64,000 nt of DNA, taken from assembly GCF_000770795.1 (NCBI RefSeq), contig NZ_JRKJ01000007.1, positions 49,505 to 113,504 of the forward strand, written 5' to 3'. The position numbers and the translations under genes are program-made. Shown here one piece after another: positions 1 to 19,124 of this stretch. The notes under the pieces were generated by a model. The model was given only the letters and a program-made list of their open reading frames with translations, ran no database searches and had not been told where the DNA came from. This DNA comes from Lysobacter dokdonensis DS-58 (GTDB lineage: Bacteria; Pseudomonadota; Gammaproteobacteria; Xanthomonadales; Xanthomonadaceae). The stretch's first letter is position 1, and each line of letters opens with the position of its first letter.

Positions 1-70
1 CGTGGTCGACGTGACCGATCGTGCCCACGTTCACGTGGGGCTTGGTGCGCTCGAACTTACCCTTGGCCAT
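1..70 (-). CDS. tuf: Elongation factor Tu, second copy (N-terminal fragment, cut by window edge)
   Basis: Only the first 23 codons are inside the window, starting at the ATG read from 70 down. The 70 bases are identical to 16899-16968, the start of the complete tuf gene, including synonymous positions. EF-Tu carries aminoacyl-tRNA to the ribosomal A site as a GTPase. Its place 43 bases after fusA is the usual end of the str operon (rpsL-rpsG-fusA-tuf). The identity to the other copy fits gene conversion between tuf paralogues, but only this short piece can be compared. Confidence 0.93.
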   Translation of the reverse strand, partial: MAKGKFERTKPHVNVGTIGHVDH

Positions 71-113
71 GATTGCTTACCTCAGAAAATGATTTGGTTG
101 TGTTGTTTGACGG

Positions 114-2204
<2,091 letters not shown>

Positions 2205-2250
2205 GGCTGTCTCTCGTTGTTCGTGTCGGACGGAATGTCCGGAAGGCCGA

Positions 2251-2268
2251 AGCCGCCTTTCGGCGGCT
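2251..2268 (-). promoter_or_regulatory. rpsG-fusA intergenic hairpin
   Basis: A perfect 7-bp stem (AGCCGCC/GGCGGCT) is closed, on the transcribed strand, by a GAAA tetraloop. It sits in the 123-base rpsG-fusA spacer and has no T-run after it, so a full intrinsic terminator is unlikely. It may be a pause, a processing site or a translational control element; that part is inference. Confidence 0.4.
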
Positions 2269-2327
2269 CGGGCGAGTGCGGCGGCATTGCCGGCCGCGAA
2301 CGGGCCCGGCTTAGGGGCCCGCGTGTC

Positions 2328-2795
2328 TTACCAGCGGTAGTGCGCGAACGCCTTGTTCGCGTCCGCCATGCGGTGCGTTTCTTCGCGCTTCTTGATGGCG
2401 CCGCCACGGTTTTCCGAGGCGTCCAGCAGTTCGCCGGCGAGCTTGCGCGGCATGCTGTTCTCGCCGCGCTTGCGCGCCGACTCGATCAGCCAGCGCATCG
2501 CGAGCGCCATGCGACGCGACGAGCGCACTTCGACCGGCACCTGATACGTGGCGCCGCCGACGCGGCGCGACTTCACTTCGACCGACGGCGAAACGTTGCC
2601 GAGGGCCTTTTCGACGAGCTCGAGCGCATTGGCGTTCTTTTCGCCGATGACGTCCATGGCGCCGTACACGATCTTCTCGGCGACGGACTTCTTGCCGCTC
2701 TGCATGACCATGTTGATGAAACGCGCGATCGTCTCGCTGCCGTGTTTCGGATCGGCAAGGACGGTGCGCTGCGGAGTGGAACCTTTACGCGACAT
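2328..2795 (-). CDS. rpsG: 30S ribosomal protein S7
   Basis: S7 is a primary binder of the 3' domain of 16S rRNA and nucleates assembly of the small-subunit head. The 155-residue product has the usual bacterial length and the conserved start [10 protein letters not shown] and C-terminal [13 protein letters not shown]. It begins 17 bases after rpsL. In Escherichia coli S7 represses its own operon by binding the rpsL-rpsG spacer; here that spacer is very short, so such control, if present, must be arranged differently. Confidence 0.98.
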   Translation of the reverse strand: MSRKGSTPQRTVLADPKHGSETIARFINMVMQSGKKSVAEKIVYGAMDVIGEKNANALELVEKALGNVSPSVEVKSRRVGGATYQVPVEVRSSRRMALAMRWLIESARKRGENSMPRKLAGELLDASENRGGAIKKREETHRMADANKAFAHYRW

Positions 2796-2812
2796 GTTCG
2801 ATGACCCCTAGA

Positions 2813-3187
2813 TCAGGACTTCGGGCGCTTGGCGCCGTACTTGGAACGACCCTGGCGACGCTTGGCGACGCCGGCGGCGTCGAGCGAGCCACGCACGGTG
2901 TGGTAGCGCACGCCCGGCAGGTCCTTGACGCGGCCGCCGCGGATCAGCACGACCGAGTGTTCCTGCAGGTTGTGGCCTTCGCCGCCGATGTACGAGATGA
3001 CCTCGTAGCCGTTGGTGAGGCGCACCTTGGCGACCTTGCGAAGCGCCGAGTTCGGCTTCTTCGGGGTGGTCGTGTAGACGCGGGTGCAGACGCCGCGGCG
3101 CTGCGGGCAATTCGCCAAAGCGGGCGAAGTGCTCTTGTAGGTTTCCGGGCTGCGCGCCTTACGCACCAGCTGGTTGATCGTTGCCAT
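2813..3187 (-). CDS. rpsL: 30S ribosomal protein S12
   Basis: S12 sits in the decoding centre and shapes translational accuracy. The start [14 protein letters not shown] gives the usual 124 residues. The frame is open further upstream (to 3397), but that stretch crosses the promoter and leader and is not coding. Lys43 (in TPKKPNS) and Lys88 (in RVKDLPGV) are both present; these are the residues changed in classical streptomycin-resistant mutants, so this is the wild-type form. First gene of the str operon. Confidence 0.98.
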   Translation of the reverse strand: MATINQLVRKARSPETYKSTSPALANCPQRRGVCTRVYTTTPKKPNSALRKVAKVRLTNGYEVISYIGGEGHNLQEHSVVLIRGGRVKDLPGVRYHTVRGSLDAAGVAKRRQGRSKYGAKRPKS

Positions 3188-3204
3188 TTCGGGGCTCTTT
3201 TTTG

Positions 3205-3253
3205 GGACCGAGGTCCTGCGTGAATAACGATGCAGGCCACGTGGGGCCTGCAT
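3205..3253 (-). promoter_or_regulatory. str operon leader hairpins
   Basis: Between the promoter and rpsL the untranslated leader holds a 9-bp perfect stem (ATGCAGGCC/GGCCTGCAT, 3230-3253) with a 6-base loop, then a short GGACC/GGTCC stem close to the ribosome binding region. The structures probably affect leader stability or translation of rpsL. No known leader family was recognised. Confidence 0.4.
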
Positions 3254-3262
3254 AGACGGAAA

Positions 3263-3292
3263 AGTATAGCCCGCGCCGACGAAAACCGTCAA
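3263..3292 (-). promoter_or_regulatory. Sigma-70-type promoter of the str operon
   Basis: On the minus strand there is TTGACG (3292-3287), an 18-base spacer and TATACT (3268-3263). The -35 matches the consensus at five of six bases and so does the -10. Transcription would start about 70 bases before rpsL. This suggests that rpsL-rpsG-fusA-tuf is driven separately from rpoBC although the two clusters touch. Confidence 0.75.
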
Positions 3293-3376
3293 CGCGAGCG
3301 ACTTTGCGGAGGTGAAGGGCGACCCGCTCCGGGGCCGCCCGCCCTTCGATGTTCCCGCCCGTCCTGGGCCGAAGAC

Positions 3377-3427
3377 GAGGCGCTCCCTGCGCCTCATTTC
3401 GTGGTCTGGGACGGCCTTCAGGCCGTC
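3377..3427 (-). terminator. Tandem hairpins after rpoC
   Basis: Two perfect stem-loops follow the rpoC stop: a 7-bp GACGGCC/GGCCGTC stem with a 4-base loop (3410-3427) and a 7-bp GAGGCGC/GCGCCTC stem with a 5-base loop (3377-3395). Neither is followed by a T-run. Their place between rpoC and the str promoter suggests 3' end formation, perhaps with Rho or by RNase trimming. Termination is inferred, not shown. Confidence 0.45.
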
Positions 3428-3439
3428 GCTGGCAGTGGC

Positions 3440-7675
<4,236 letters not shown>

Positions 7676-7700
7676 GGGTGTCTCCTGAGTCGGCGGCGGC

Positions 7701-11873
<4,173 letters not shown>

Positions 11874-11926
11874 GTGGCTACTCGCCTCTGATGTCGGCCG
11901 CGCGTGGCGGGCCGGGGGGAACGTCA

Positions 11927-11997
11927 AATTGCCAGTTGGGAGTCGCTGGTATTGCCGGCACCAGCACGCCTTCTCCCGCTACTTCCAACTGTCAACT
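11927..11997 (-). promoter_or_regulatory. Long imperfect stem upstream of rpoB (RNase III-like site)
   Basis: Two 17-base arms (11927-11943 and 11981-11997) pair over 14 Watson-Crick and 1 wobble positions with 2 mismatches. Inside them a second 6-bp stem, GCTGGT/ACCAGC (11945-11965), can form. A long, partly mismatched duplex in the rplL-rpoB spacer resembles the E. coli site where RNase III separates the ribosomal from the polymerase message. Function by analogy only. Confidence 0.55.
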
Positions 11998-12013
11998 CGG
12001 TGAATTGGTGTTG

Positions 12014-12056
12014 CCTTTGGAACGGCCAAAGGCCGGGGACTTTCGTCCCCAGCCTT
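12014..12056 (-). promoter_or_regulatory. rplL-rpoB attenuator-like overlapping hairpins
   Basis: A perfect 12-bp stem (12029-12040 with 12045-12056; one pair is G-U in RNA) is closed on the transcribed strand by a GAAA tetraloop. A second stem, CCTTTGG/CCAAAGG (12014-12020 with 12026-12032), shares bases 12029-12032 with the first, so both cannot form fully at once. Partial termination between rplL and rpoB is known in E. coli; this arrangement would suit it. No T-run follows. Confidence 0.55.
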
Positions 12057-12092
12057 GGGTGGTCGCCAATGTCACCGGCGACGCAATTGCGA

Positions 12093-12467
12093 TTACTTGA
12101 CTTCGACGGACGCGCCAGCGGCCTCGAGTTCCTTCTTGAACTTCTCGGACTCGTCCTTCGACACCGCTTCCTTGACGGTCTGCGGGGCGCCTTCGACGAG
12201 GTCCTTCGCTTCCTTCAGGCCCAGGCCGGTGATGGCGCGGACGGCCTTGATGACTTCGACCTTCTTCTCGCCGGCGGCCTTCAGGACGACGGTGAATTCG
12301 GTCTGCTCTTCGACCGGGGCGGCAGCGGCGGCCGGGCCGGCAGCGGCCATGACCGGGGCGGCGGCGGAAACGCCGAACTTCTCTTCGATGGCCTTGACCA
12401 GCTCCATCACTTCCATCAGCGACTTGGCGGCGATGGCGTCAACGATCTGCTCGTTGGAAAGGGACAT
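12093..12467 (-). CDS. rplL: 50S ribosomal protein L7/L12
   Basis: Stalk protein that recruits and activates translational GTPases; several dimers bind the L10 tail. The 124 residues show the standard layout: N-terminal dimerisation helix ([20 protein letters not shown]), an Ala/Pro-rich hinge near residues 37-52, and the globular C-terminal domain with [15 protein letters not shown]. It follows rplJ by 39 bases. Confidence 0.98.
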   Translation of the reverse strand: MSLSNEQIVDAIAAKSLMEVMELVKAIEEKFGVSAAAPVMAAAGPAAAAAPVEEQTEFTVVLKAAGEKKVEVIKAVRAITGLGLKEAKDLVEGAPQTVKEAVSKDESEKFKKELEAAGASVEVK

Positions 12468-12506
12468 GGTGATTACCTCTGGATATTTGAATGGTTGATT
12501 CGGAAA

Positions 12507-13037
12507 TCAGGCAGTTTCGGCAGCCGGGGCTTCCGCGGACGCTTCGCCGCCACCCTGCTTGTCGGCCACGGCCTTGACGGCGCGGGCGAACATCGCAGCG
12601 GGCTCGGCGAGCACGCGGGCGAGCATGGCAAGCGCCTGCTCACGGGTCGGCAGCGAAGCCAGGACCTCGACGTGCGCGGCCGGAAGCAACTTGCCTTCCA
12701 CCGACACGACGCGAGCCTTCAGCTTGTCGTTCCCCTTGGCGAACTCCTTGATGAGGCGACCGGCAGCGCCGGGTTCCTCCGTCGAGAACGCATACAGCAG
12801 CGGACCGGTCAGGGCGTCCTTGACGACCTCGAACTCGGTGCCGACGACGGCGCGCGACGCGAGCGTGTTCTTGACGACTTTCAAGTACACGCCGGTTTCG
12901 CGGGCCTTCTTGCGCATCGCCGTCATCTGACTGACGGTGATGCCTGCGTATTCGGCTGCGACCAGGGAGTGAGCCTTCGAGGCCACGTCTGCCAGCTCGG
13001 CGACAACTTCCTGCTTCTGGGACAGATTGAGAGCCAT
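12507..13037 (-). CDS. rplJ: 50S ribosomal protein L10
   Basis: Base of the ribosomal stalk and anchor for L7/L12. I chose the ATG at 13037 ([12 protein letters not shown], 176 residues) over the in-frame GTG at 13043 because a good ribosome binding site (TGGAGGAG) lies 7 bases before the ATG and would nearly touch the GTG. L10 with L12 usually represses its own message by binding the leader; the long structured leader at 13038-13372 fits that. Confidence 0.97.
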   Translation of the reverse strand: MALNLSQKQEVVAELADVASKAHSLVAAEYAGITVSQMTAMRKKARETGVYLKVVKNTLASRAVVGTEFEVVKDALTGPLLYAFSTEEPGAAGRLIKEFAKGNDKLKARVVSVEGKLLPAAHVEVLASLPTREQALAMLARVLAEPAAMFARAVKAVADKQGGGEASAEAPAAETA

Positions 13038-13372
13038 TGACACTCCTCCAATTGAACTCCGCGCCCGGCTCCTGCCGTTTGCGGTCCTCGAGCGACGCCT
13101 TCCATTGGCGCCGGGGATGCGCGTGCATCCCGGTGGTGGCCCTTCCAGAAAACTTCCAGAGGGGGCGGCACCATCTACGCAGGCCCATTCGAGCGAATGG
13201 ATTACGCGTTCCCGCCTGCCACGAAGACGACTCCATGCCGTACCGAGCTTCCTGCCCGTCTTCGCATCGCGCGGACCGCACCTGCGGTCTTTGACGGCGT
13301 CGCGCCTTGCGGCGCGATGCCCTCAAAACTTGTTGCACGCATCCGCCTCGCGACGGATGCGCTCGAATCGAA
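13038..13372 (-). promoter_or_regulatory. Structured rplJ leader (putative L10 leader)
   Basis: This 335-base non-coding stretch lies between rplA and rplJ. On the transcribed strand it can fold, in order, into: a 7-bp stem just after the rplA stop (13339-13360), a 7-bp stem with a GCAA tetraloop (13300-13317), a 6-bp GACCGC/GCGGTC stem (13274-13289), a 6-bp CCATTC/GAATGG stem (13185-13200) and a 6-bp GGATGC/GCATCC stem (13115-13130). The place is where proteobacteria carry the L10 autoregulatory leader. No open frame here looks coding. Confidence 0.55.
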
Positions 13373-14071
13373 TTACTTCAGCGTCAGCGTCGACTGGTCG
13401 ACGATCACGCCCGGGCCCATCGTCGAGCTGAGCGAGATCTTCTGCAGGTACTGGCCCTTGGCCGTCGACGGCTTGGCCTTGATCAGGTCGAGCAGCAGCG
13501 CGGTGAGGTTGCCCTTCAGCGCTTCGGCTTCGAAGCTGGCCTTGCCGATCGTGCAGTGGATGATGCCGGCCTTGTCGGTGCGGTAACGCACCTGGCCCGC
13601 CTTCGCATTGCGCACGGCTTCGGCCGGGTTCGGCGAAACGGTGCCGACCTTCGGGTTCGGCATCAGGCCGCGCGGACCGAGCACCTGGCCGAGCTTGCCG
13701 ACCACTCGCATCGCATCCGGCGTCGCGATGACGACGTCGTAGTTCAGGTCGCCGTTCTGCATCGCTTCGGCGAGGTCGTCCATGCCGACGGCCTCGGCGC
13801 CAGCGGCGCGGGCTTCATCGGCCTTGGCGCCGGCCGGGGCGAACACCGCCACGCGCACCGACTTGCCGGTACCGGCCGGCAGCACGGTGGAACCGCGCAC
13901 CTGCTGGTCGGACTTCTTCGCGTCCACGCCCAGGCGCACGGCGACGTCGATCGCTTCGACGAACTTCGCCTTCGTGCCGGACTGGAGGATCTTCAGGGCT
14001 TCGTCGATCGCGTAGGCCTTGCCCGGCTCGACCGCATTCTTGATTGCTTTCTGTCGCTTGGTCATCGCCAT
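13373..14071 (-). CDS. rplA: 50S ribosomal protein L1
   Basis: L1 forms the mobile stalk at the E site and in many bacteria represses the rplK-rplA message. The 232 residues have the usual length, with the conserved [12 protein letters not shown] start and the [14 protein letters not shown] motif in the middle. The ATG at 14071 is preceded by GGAGG at 8 bases, which favours it over the Met two codons later. It starts 3 bases after the rplK stop. Confidence 0.98.
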   Translation of the reverse strand: MAMTKRQKAIKNAVEPGKAYAIDEALKILQSGTKAKFVEAIDVAVRLGVDAKKSDQQVRGSTVLPAGTGKSVRVAVFAPAGAKADEARAAGAEAVGMDDLAEAMQNGDLNYDVVIATPDAMRVVGKLGQVLGPRGLMPNPKVGTVSPNPAEAVRNAKAGQVRYRTDKAGIIHCTIGKASFEAEALKGNLTALLLDLIKAKPSTAKGQYLQKISLSSTMGPGVIVDQSTLTLK

Positions 14072-14074
14072 GAC

Positions 14075-14503
14075 TTAACCCTCCACCACCAGACCCATGG
14101 AACGGGCGGAGCCCGCAATCGTGCGCACCGCGGCTTCCAGGTCGGCAGCCGTCAGGTCGGGTTCCTTCGCCTTCGCGATTTCCTCGACCTGCTTGCGCGT
14201 GACCTTGCCCACCTTTTCGGTGTTCGGGCGCTTCGAACCGGACTGGATGCCCGCGGCCTTCTTCAGCAGGATCGACGCCGGCGGCGTCTTCGTGATGAAG
14301 GTGAAGGTGCGGTCCGAGTACGCGGTGATGACCACCGGAATCGGCAGGCCCGGCTCGAGCTTCTGCGTGGCGGCATTGAACGCCTTGCAGAATTCCATGA
14401 TGTTCAGGCCGCGCTGGCCGAGGGCGGGGCCCACGGGCGGCGACGGGTTGGCCTGGCCGGCCTTGACCTGCAGCTTGATGTAACCGACGACTTTCTTTGC
14501 CAT
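14075..14503 (-). CDS. rplK: 50S ribosomal protein L11
   Basis: L11 binds the GTPase-associated region of 23S rRNA and is needed for the stringent response. It has 142 residues, an N-terminal Pro-rich RelA-contact region ([17 protein letters not shown]) and the rRNA-binding C-terminal half. A ribosome binding site CAGGAG lies 9 bases before the ATG. The 96-base spacer after nusG may hold a further promoter or leader, but nothing clear-cut is visible. Confidence 0.98.
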   Translation of the reverse strand: MAKKVVGYIKLQVKAGQANPSPPVGPALGQRGLNIMEFCKAFNAATQKLEPGLPIPVVITAYSDRTFTFITKTPPASILLKKAAGIQSGSKRPNTEKVGKVTRKQVEEIAKAKEPDLTAADLEAAVRTIAGSARSMGLVVEG

Positions 14504-14599
14504 TGCTTTGCTCCTGCGAGTGCTGGCGCCTTATCGGCTCCTCGCGTTACATGACGAAGCGAACCACTCGCTCCGTCGAATTTCCCGGGCCTGCTTTCG

Positions 14600-15172
14600 T
14601 CAGGCCTTCTCGACCTGGCCGAATTCCAGTTCCACCGGAGTGGAACGGCCGAAGATCAGCACTGCGACGCGCAGGCGGCTCTTCTCGTAATTGACTTCTT
14701 CCACGACGCCGTTGAAGTCGTTGAAGGGGCCGTCGGTGACGCGCACCATCTCGCCCGCTTCGAACAACACCTTCGGCTTCGGCTTCTCGACGCCTTCCTG
14801 CACGCGGTCGAGGATCATCGCCGCTTCCTCGTCGCGGATCGGCAGCGGGCGGTCGGCGGTGCCGCCGATGAAACCCATCACCTTCGGCGTTTCCTTCACC
14901 AGGTGCCAGCTTTCGCTGTCCATGCGCGGAATGCCGCCTTCGTCGTGCGTGGCGATCTGCACGAGCACGTAGCCCGGGAAGAACTTGCGCTCGGAACGGC
15001 GCTTCTGGCCGGAGCGCATTTCCACGACTTCTTCGGTCGGAACCAGAACGTCGCCGAAGCGGTCCTGCATGCCGGTGCGCACGATGCGGTCGCGCAGCGC
15101 CTGCGCCACCGACTTCTCGAAGCCCGAGTAGGCATGGACCACGTACCAGCGCTTGTCGACGTTCTCTTCCAT
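14600..15172 (-). CDS. nusG: Transcription termination/antitermination factor NusG
   Basis: NusG binds RNA polymerase and couples it to the ribosome or to Rho. The 190 residues comprise the NGN domain ([20 protein letters not shown] at the start, MGFIGG near residue 95) and a C-terminal KOW domain ([16 protein letters not shown]). It begins 13 bases after secE, the standard pairing in bacteria. Confidence 0.98.
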   Translation of the reverse strand: MEENVDKRWYVVHAYSGFEKSVAQALRDRIVRTGMQDRFGDVLVPTEEVVEMRSGQKRRSERKFFPGYVLVQIATHDEGGIPRMDSESWHLVKETPKVMGFIGGTADRPLPIRDEEAAMILDRVQEGVEKPKPKVLFEAGEMVRVTDGPFNDFNGVVEEVNYEKSRLRVAVLIFGRSTPVELEFGQVEKA

Positions 15173-15185
15173 CAGATCCTCTGAA

Positions 15186-15557
15186 TCAGCTACCGAGCAG
15201 GGCTTTGACGCCCGACTGGATGATCCAGTCGAACAACGCGAGGATCAGGCTGATCACGGTGACGGCGATGACGATCATCACCGTCGCGCGGCCGGCTTCC
15301 TGGCGCGTCGGCCACACGACCTTGCGCAGCTCGAAGCGCGACTCGGTAAAGAACTCGCGCGTCTGCGCGCCCTTGCCCGAGGTCATGAACACCGCGAAAC
15401 CGGCGACCAGGCCGCCGACCACGGCGAGCCAGCGCCATTGCGCATCCGGCCACCAGTAGAAGGCGAACACGCCCGCCGCCACCAGCAACACGGCCAGTGC
15501 GATCTTGACGACGTCGCCCGTCGAGGCGGCCTTCGGTTGTTCGACCTTGCTGTTCAT
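15186..15557 (-). CDS. secE: Preprotein translocase subunit SecE
   Basis: Essential small subunit of the SecYEG channel in the inner membrane. The ATG at 15557 gives 123 residues with two N-terminal hydrophobic segments (about 18-60), the amphipathic [14 protein letters not shown] helix, and a C-terminal membrane span. An in-frame extension upstream runs into tRNA-Trp and is not real. Three spans is the form found in many gammaproteobacteria. Confidence 0.97.
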   Translation of the reverse strand: MNSKVEQPKAASTGDVVKIALAVLLVAAGVFAFYWWPDAQWRWLAVVGGLVAGFAVFMTSGKGAQTREFFTESRFELRKVVWPTRQEAGRATVMIVIAVTVISLILALFDWIIQSGVKALLGS

Positions 15558-15593
15558 CCGTTCTCGCCGACGCGTGATGCGATGCGCCTGAAG

Positions 15594-15669
<76 letters not shown>

Positions 15670-15692
15670 ACATGTGTTGAAACACGATTCCG

Positions 15693-15725
15693 AAAAATGG
15701 CAACGGCGGCTCGCGCCGCCACGCC
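15693..15725 (-). terminator. Intrinsic terminator after tuf
   Basis: Minus-strand GGCGGC/GCCGCC stem with a GCGA loop, extended by an outer GGC/GCC, followed one base on by five T's (complement of 15693-15697). It lies 52 bases past the tuf stop and before tRNA-Trp, so the tRNA-tuf transcript probably ends here. Confidence 0.7.
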
Positions 15726-15777
15726 GTCTTCCGACCCTCCGGGCGGCGCGGTGTTCCCCGCGCCTGCCCTTCGGTGA

Positions 15778-16968
15778 TTACTTGACGATCTTCGCCACCA
15801 CGCCGGCGCCGACCGTACGGCCGCCTTCGCGGATCGCGAAGCGCAGGCCTTCGTCCATCGCGACGGGGTTGATCAGCTCGACCACCATCTTGATGTTGTC
15901 GCCCGGCATGACCATTTCCACGCCTTCCGGCAGGGTCACGGCACCCGTGATGTCGGTCGTGCGGAAGTAGAACTGCGGGCGGTAGCCCTTGAAGAACGGC
16001 GTGTGGCGGCCGCCTTCGTCCTTCGACAGCACGTACACCTCGGCTTCGAACGTCGTGTGCGGCGTGATCGAACCCGGCTTGGCCAGCACCTGGCCGCGCT
16101 CGACGTCGTCACGCTTGGTGCCGCGCAGCAGCAGGCCGGCGTTGTCGCCCGCCTGGCCCTGGTCGAGCAGCTTGCGGAACATTTCCACGCCCGTGACCGT
16201 CGTCTTCTGCGTCGGGCGGATGCCCACGATTTCGATTTCGTCACCGACCTTGATGATGCCGCGCTCGATGCGGCCCGTGACCACCGTGCCGCGGCCCGAG
16301 ATCGAGAACACGTCTTCCACCGGCATCAGGAACGGCTTGTCGATCGCGCGCTCCGGCTCCGGGATGAACGAGTCCAGCGCATCCACCAGCGCCAGGATCG
16401 ACGGCACGCCGATTTCCGACTGGTCGCCTTCCAGCGCCAGGCGCGCCGAACCCTTGATGATCGGGGTGTCGTCGCCCGGGAAGTCGTACTTGGTCAGCAG
16501 CTCGCGCACTTCCATCTCGACCAGCTCGAGCAGCTCGGCGTCGTCGACCATGTCGGCCTTGTTGAGGAACACCACGATGTACGGCACGCCGACCTGGCGC
16601 GACAGCAGGATGTGCTCGCGCGTCTGCGGCATCGGGCCGTCGGCCGCCGAGCACACCAGGATCGCGCCATCCATCTGCGCCGCACCCGTGATCATGTTCT
16701 TGACGTAGTCCGCGTGGCCCGGGCAGTCGACGTGCGCGTAGTGGCGCTTGGCCGATTCGTATTCCACGTGCGCCGTCGAGATCGTGATGCCGCGCGCCTT
16801 CTCTTCCGGCGCCGCGTCGATGGCGTCGTACGCCTTGAACTCGCCGCCGAAACGTTCCGCGCCCACCTTCGTCAGCGCCGCCGTCAGCGTCGTCTTGCCG
16901 TGGTCGACGTGACCGATCGTGCCCACGTTCACGTGGGGCTTGGTGCGCTCGAACTTACCCTTGGCCAT
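15778..16968 (-). CDS. tuf: Elongation factor Tu
   Basis: Complete 396-residue EF-Tu. G1 is GHVDHGKT near residue 18, DCPGH near 81 and NKAD near 136; domains II and III follow. It is preceded by tRNA-Thr and 61 bases of spacer, the same order (Tyr-Gly-Thr-tuf) as the tufB operon of E. coli, so this is the tufB-type copy. Its first 70 bases match the second copy at the left edge exactly. Confidence 0.99.
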   Translation of the reverse strand: MAKGKFERTKPHVNVGTIGHVDHGKTTLTAALTKVGAERFGGEFKAYDAIDAAPEEKARGITISTAHVEYESAKRHYAHVDCPGHADYVKNMITGAAQMDGAILVCSAADGPMPQTREHILLSRQVGVPYIVVFLNKADMVDDAELLELVEMEVRELLTKYDFPGDDTPIIKGSARLALEGDQSEIGVPSILALVDALDSFIPEPERAIDKPFLMPVEDVFSISGRGTVVTGRIERGIIKVGDEIEIVGIRPTQKTTVTGVEMFRKLLDQGQAGDNAGLLLRGTKRDDVERGQVLAKPGSITPHTTFEAEVYVLSKDEGGRHTPFFKGYRPQFYFRTTDITGAVTLPEGVEMVMPGDNIKMVVELINPVAMDEGLRFAIREGGRTVGAGVVAKIVK

Positions 16969-17029
16969 GGCTTTATCTCGTGGATACGGTGGTGGACGAC
17001 GGTGTGGCGGGTGGAACGGTGTTGCGATG

Positions 17030-17105
17030 TGGTGCTCACGACTGGAATCGAACCAGCGACCTCCTCCTTACCAAGGAGGTGCTCTACCGACTGAGCTACG
17101 TGAGC
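17030..17105 (-). tRNA. trnT: tRNA-Thr (GGT)
   Basis: 76 bases on the minus strand. The acceptor stem GCTCACG/CGTGAGC is perfect, the anticodon loop is TTGGTAA (anticodon GGT), the T-loop has GGTTCGATTC, and CCA is encoded. Last of three tRNAs ahead of tuf, probably cut from the same precursor. Confidence 0.97.
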
Positions 17106-17140
17106 GTGTCTTGCAGCAAGCGTTTCGTCGCGGCGTTCAA

Positions 17141-17214
17141 TGGAGCGGGAGACGGGAATCGAACCCGCACCATCAGCTTGGAAGGCTGAGGTTCTACCGT
17201 TGAACTACTCCCGC
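17141..17214 (-). tRNA. trnG: tRNA-Gly (TCC)
   Basis: 74 bases on the minus strand. The acceptor stem GCGGGAG/CTCCCGC is perfect, the anticodon loop CTTCCAA gives anticodon TCC, and CCA is encoded. Lies between tRNA-Tyr and tRNA-Thr in the tuf operon. Confidence 0.97.
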
Positions 17215-17273
17215 GCCGGAAACTCGCTTGGGTCTTGCGCCATCGGCTGGTAAGGCCGCTGGTTTTCACGATC

Positions 17274-17359
17274 TGGTGGAGGGAGGTGGATTCGAACCAC
17301 CGAAGGCGTAAGCCAGCAGATTTACAGTCTGCCCCCGTTGGCCGCTTGGGTATCCCTCC
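17274..17359 (-). tRNA. trnY: tRNA-Tyr (GTA)
   Basis: 86 bases on the minus strand with a long variable arm, as expected for bacterial tRNA-Tyr. The acceptor stem GGAGGGA/TCCCTCC is perfect, the anticodon is GTA and CCA is encoded. First gene after the promoter at 17373-17401. Confidence 0.97.
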
Positions 17360-17372
17360 AAAAGAGCCCGAA

Positions 17373-17401
17373 ATTCTGGCGTGAGCGCGGGACGAAGTCA
17401 A
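17373..17401 (-). promoter_or_regulatory. Promoter of the tRNA-tuf operon
   Basis: Minus strand: TTGACT (17401-17396), exactly 17 bases, CAGAAT (17378-17373), then a G/C-rich stretch before the tRNA-Tyr 5' end at 17359. The -35 differs from consensus only at its last base. The GC-rich discriminator is typical of stringently controlled stable-RNA promoters. Only 81 bases separate tRNA-Tyr from ychF. Confidence 0.75.
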
Positions 17402-17440
17402 CGCTTCGTCGACGTCATCTGAACGATCCGGGCAAATCGG

Positions 17441-18532
17441 TCAGACGTTGAAGCGGAAGTGCAGCACGTCGCCTTCCTGGACCCGGTACTCCTTGCCTTC
17501 CAGGCGCAAGCGGCCGGCGTCGCGGGCGCCCGACTCGCCCCGGTACTTGATGTAGTCGTCGTAGGCGATGGTTTCGGCGCGAATGAAGCCCTTTTCGAAG
17601 TCCGTGTGGATCACCGCGGCCGCTTGCGGGGCGGTCGAACCGGCGCGAACGGTCCACGCGCGGACTTCCTTCACGCCCGCCGTGAAGTAGGTCTGCAGGC
17701 CCAGGAGCTTGTAGGCCGCCCGGATCACGCGGTTCAGGCCCGGCTCGTCCAGGCCCAGGTCGTGCAGGAAGGTGTCGCGGTCGGCGTCGTCGAGCTGGCT
17801 CAGCTCTTCCTCGATGGCGGCCGAAACCGGCACCACTTCGGCCCCCTCGCCCACCGCGCGGGCGCGGACGGCCTCCAGGTGCGGGTTGTTCTCGAACCCG
17901 TCTTCCAGGACGTTGGCCACGTACATCACGGGCTTGAGCGTCAGCAGGAACAGGTCGCGGACCTGCGCCTTGTCCTCCTCCGACAGGCCCAGCGCGCGCG
18001 CCGGCTTGCCCGAATCCAGGCCCGTGCGCACACGCCCGAGCACCTCGGCGCGCGCCTTGGCGTCCTTGTCGCCGGTCTTGGCCGAGCGTTCGGCGCGGTT
18101 GAGGGCCTTCTCGACCGAATCCAGGTCCGCCAGCGCCAGTTCCGTATCGATGGTCTCGATGTCGGAGATCGGGTCGACCTTGCCGGTCACGTGGACGATG
18201 TCCCCGTGCTCGAAGCAGCGCACCACGTGCGTGATCGCATCGACCTCGCGGATGTGCGCGAGGAACTTGTTGCCCAGGCCTTCGCCGCTGGCCGCGCCGG
18301 CCACCAGGCCCGCGATGTCGACGAACTCGACGGCGGTCGGGATCACCTTCTGCGGCTTGACGATGTCCGACAGCGCGGTCAGGCGCGGATCGGGCACGGG
18401 TACGACGCCGACGTTCGGCTCGATCGTGCAGAAGGGGAAGTTGGCCGCGGCGATGCCCGCCTTGGTCAGCGCGTTGAACAGGGTCGACTTGCCGACGTTC
18501 GGCAGGCCGACGATGCCGCATTTGATGCCCAT
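17441..18532 (-). CDS. ychF: Redox-regulated ATPase YchF (Obg family)
   Basis: Translation-associated P-loop ATPase of the Obg/TRAFAC class (OLA1 relative). The 363 residues start with [17 protein letters not shown] (P-loop at 9-16), with a coiled-coil insertion in the middle and a C-terminal TGS domain. In place of the NKxD guanine motif, this family binds ATP. It starts 7 bases after pth, the usual partner. Confidence 0.97.
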   Translation of the reverse strand: MGIKCGIVGLPNVGKSTLFNALTKAGIAAANFPFCTIEPNVGVVPVPDPRLTALSDIVKPQKVIPTAVEFVDIAGLVAGAASGEGLGNKFLAHIREVDAITHVVRCFEHGDIVHVTGKVDPISDIETIDTELALADLDSVEKALNRAERSAKTGDKDAKARAEVLGRVRTGLDSGKPARALGLSEEDKAQVRDLFLLTLKPVMYVANVLEDGFENNPHLEAVRARAVGEGAEVVPVSAAIEEELSQLDDADRDTFLHDLGLDEPGLNRVIRAAYKLLGLQTYFTAGVKEVRAWTVRAGSTAPQAAAVIHTDFEKGFIRAETIAYDDYIKYRGESGARDAGRLRLEGKEYRVQEGDVLHFRFNV

Positions 18533-18539
18533 CGAATAC

Positions 18540-19121
18540 TTACGCCTTTGCGGTATTGAGGCGCTTGGTGGCCTCGTTGATGTCCCCCGCGACGGCGAGC
18601 GGCAGCACGTCGGTCGCGTCTTCGATGGCGCGCAATATCGCGGCTTCGTCGTCGCGGCCGGGCTTGCCCAGCACCCACGGGGTGACCTTGTCCTTGTGGC
18701 CGGGATGGCCGATGCCGATGCGCAGGCGATGGAACTTGCCGTGGCCCAGCAGTTTCATGGTGTCGCGCAGGCCGTTCTGCCCGCCATGGCCGCCATCGAA
18801 CTTCAGGCGCGCGATGCCGGGGGCAAGATCGAGTTCGTCGTGCGCCAGCAGCGCCTCTTCCGGCTCGATCTTCCAGTAGCGCAAGGCCGCCGTGACCGAC
18901 TTGCCGCTGAGATTCATGTAGGTCGACGGCTTGAGCAGCCACACCTGGCGCCCGCCGATGTCGACCTTCGCGGTTTCGCCGAAGAGCTTGGACTCCACGC
19001 CGAAGCGCACGCCCAAACGCTCGGCGAGCGCGTCCACAAACCAGAACCCGGCGTTGTGCCGGGTCCGGGTGTGCTCGGGGCCGGGATTGCCCAGCCCCAC
19101 GATGAGACGCAAGCCTGACAA
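18540..19121 (-). CDS. pth: Peptidyl-tRNA hydrolase
   Basis: Releases tRNA from peptidyl-tRNAs that drop off ribosomes. The 193 residues carry the family start [16 protein letters not shown], the catalytic His in RHNAGF near residue 22 and the GHNGLR-like GGQNGLRD near 115. The start is a TTG three bases after the rplY stop; no ATG or GTG fits, so translation is probably coupled to rplY. Confidence 0.96.
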   Translation of the reverse strand: MSGLRLIVGLGNPGPEHTRTRHNAGFWFVDALAERLGVRFGVESKLFGETAKVDIGGRQVWLLKPSTYMNLSGKSVTAALRYWKIEPEEALLAHDELDLAPGIARLKFDGGHGGQNGLRDTMKLLGHGKFHRLRIGIGHPGHKDKVTPWVLGKPGRDDEAAILRAIEDATDVLPLAVAGDINEATKRLNTAKA

Positions 19122-19124
19122 GAC

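Noticed and set aside
3188..3397. N-terminal extension of rpsL to 3397
   Set aside because: It includes the promoter TTGACG/TATACT and leader hairpins; S12 proteins begin at MATINQ.
11900..12003. Small frames in the rplL-rpoB spacer in which a TSNCQLG peptide appears twice
   Set aside because: The double occurrence is explained by the inverted repeat arms that form the RNA stem; no ribosome binding site or conserved product.
13339..13360. Intrinsic terminator after rplA
   Set aside because: A perfect 7-bp stem is present, but the T's following it are 13 bases away and not contiguous with the stem; it is better treated as part of the rplJ leader.
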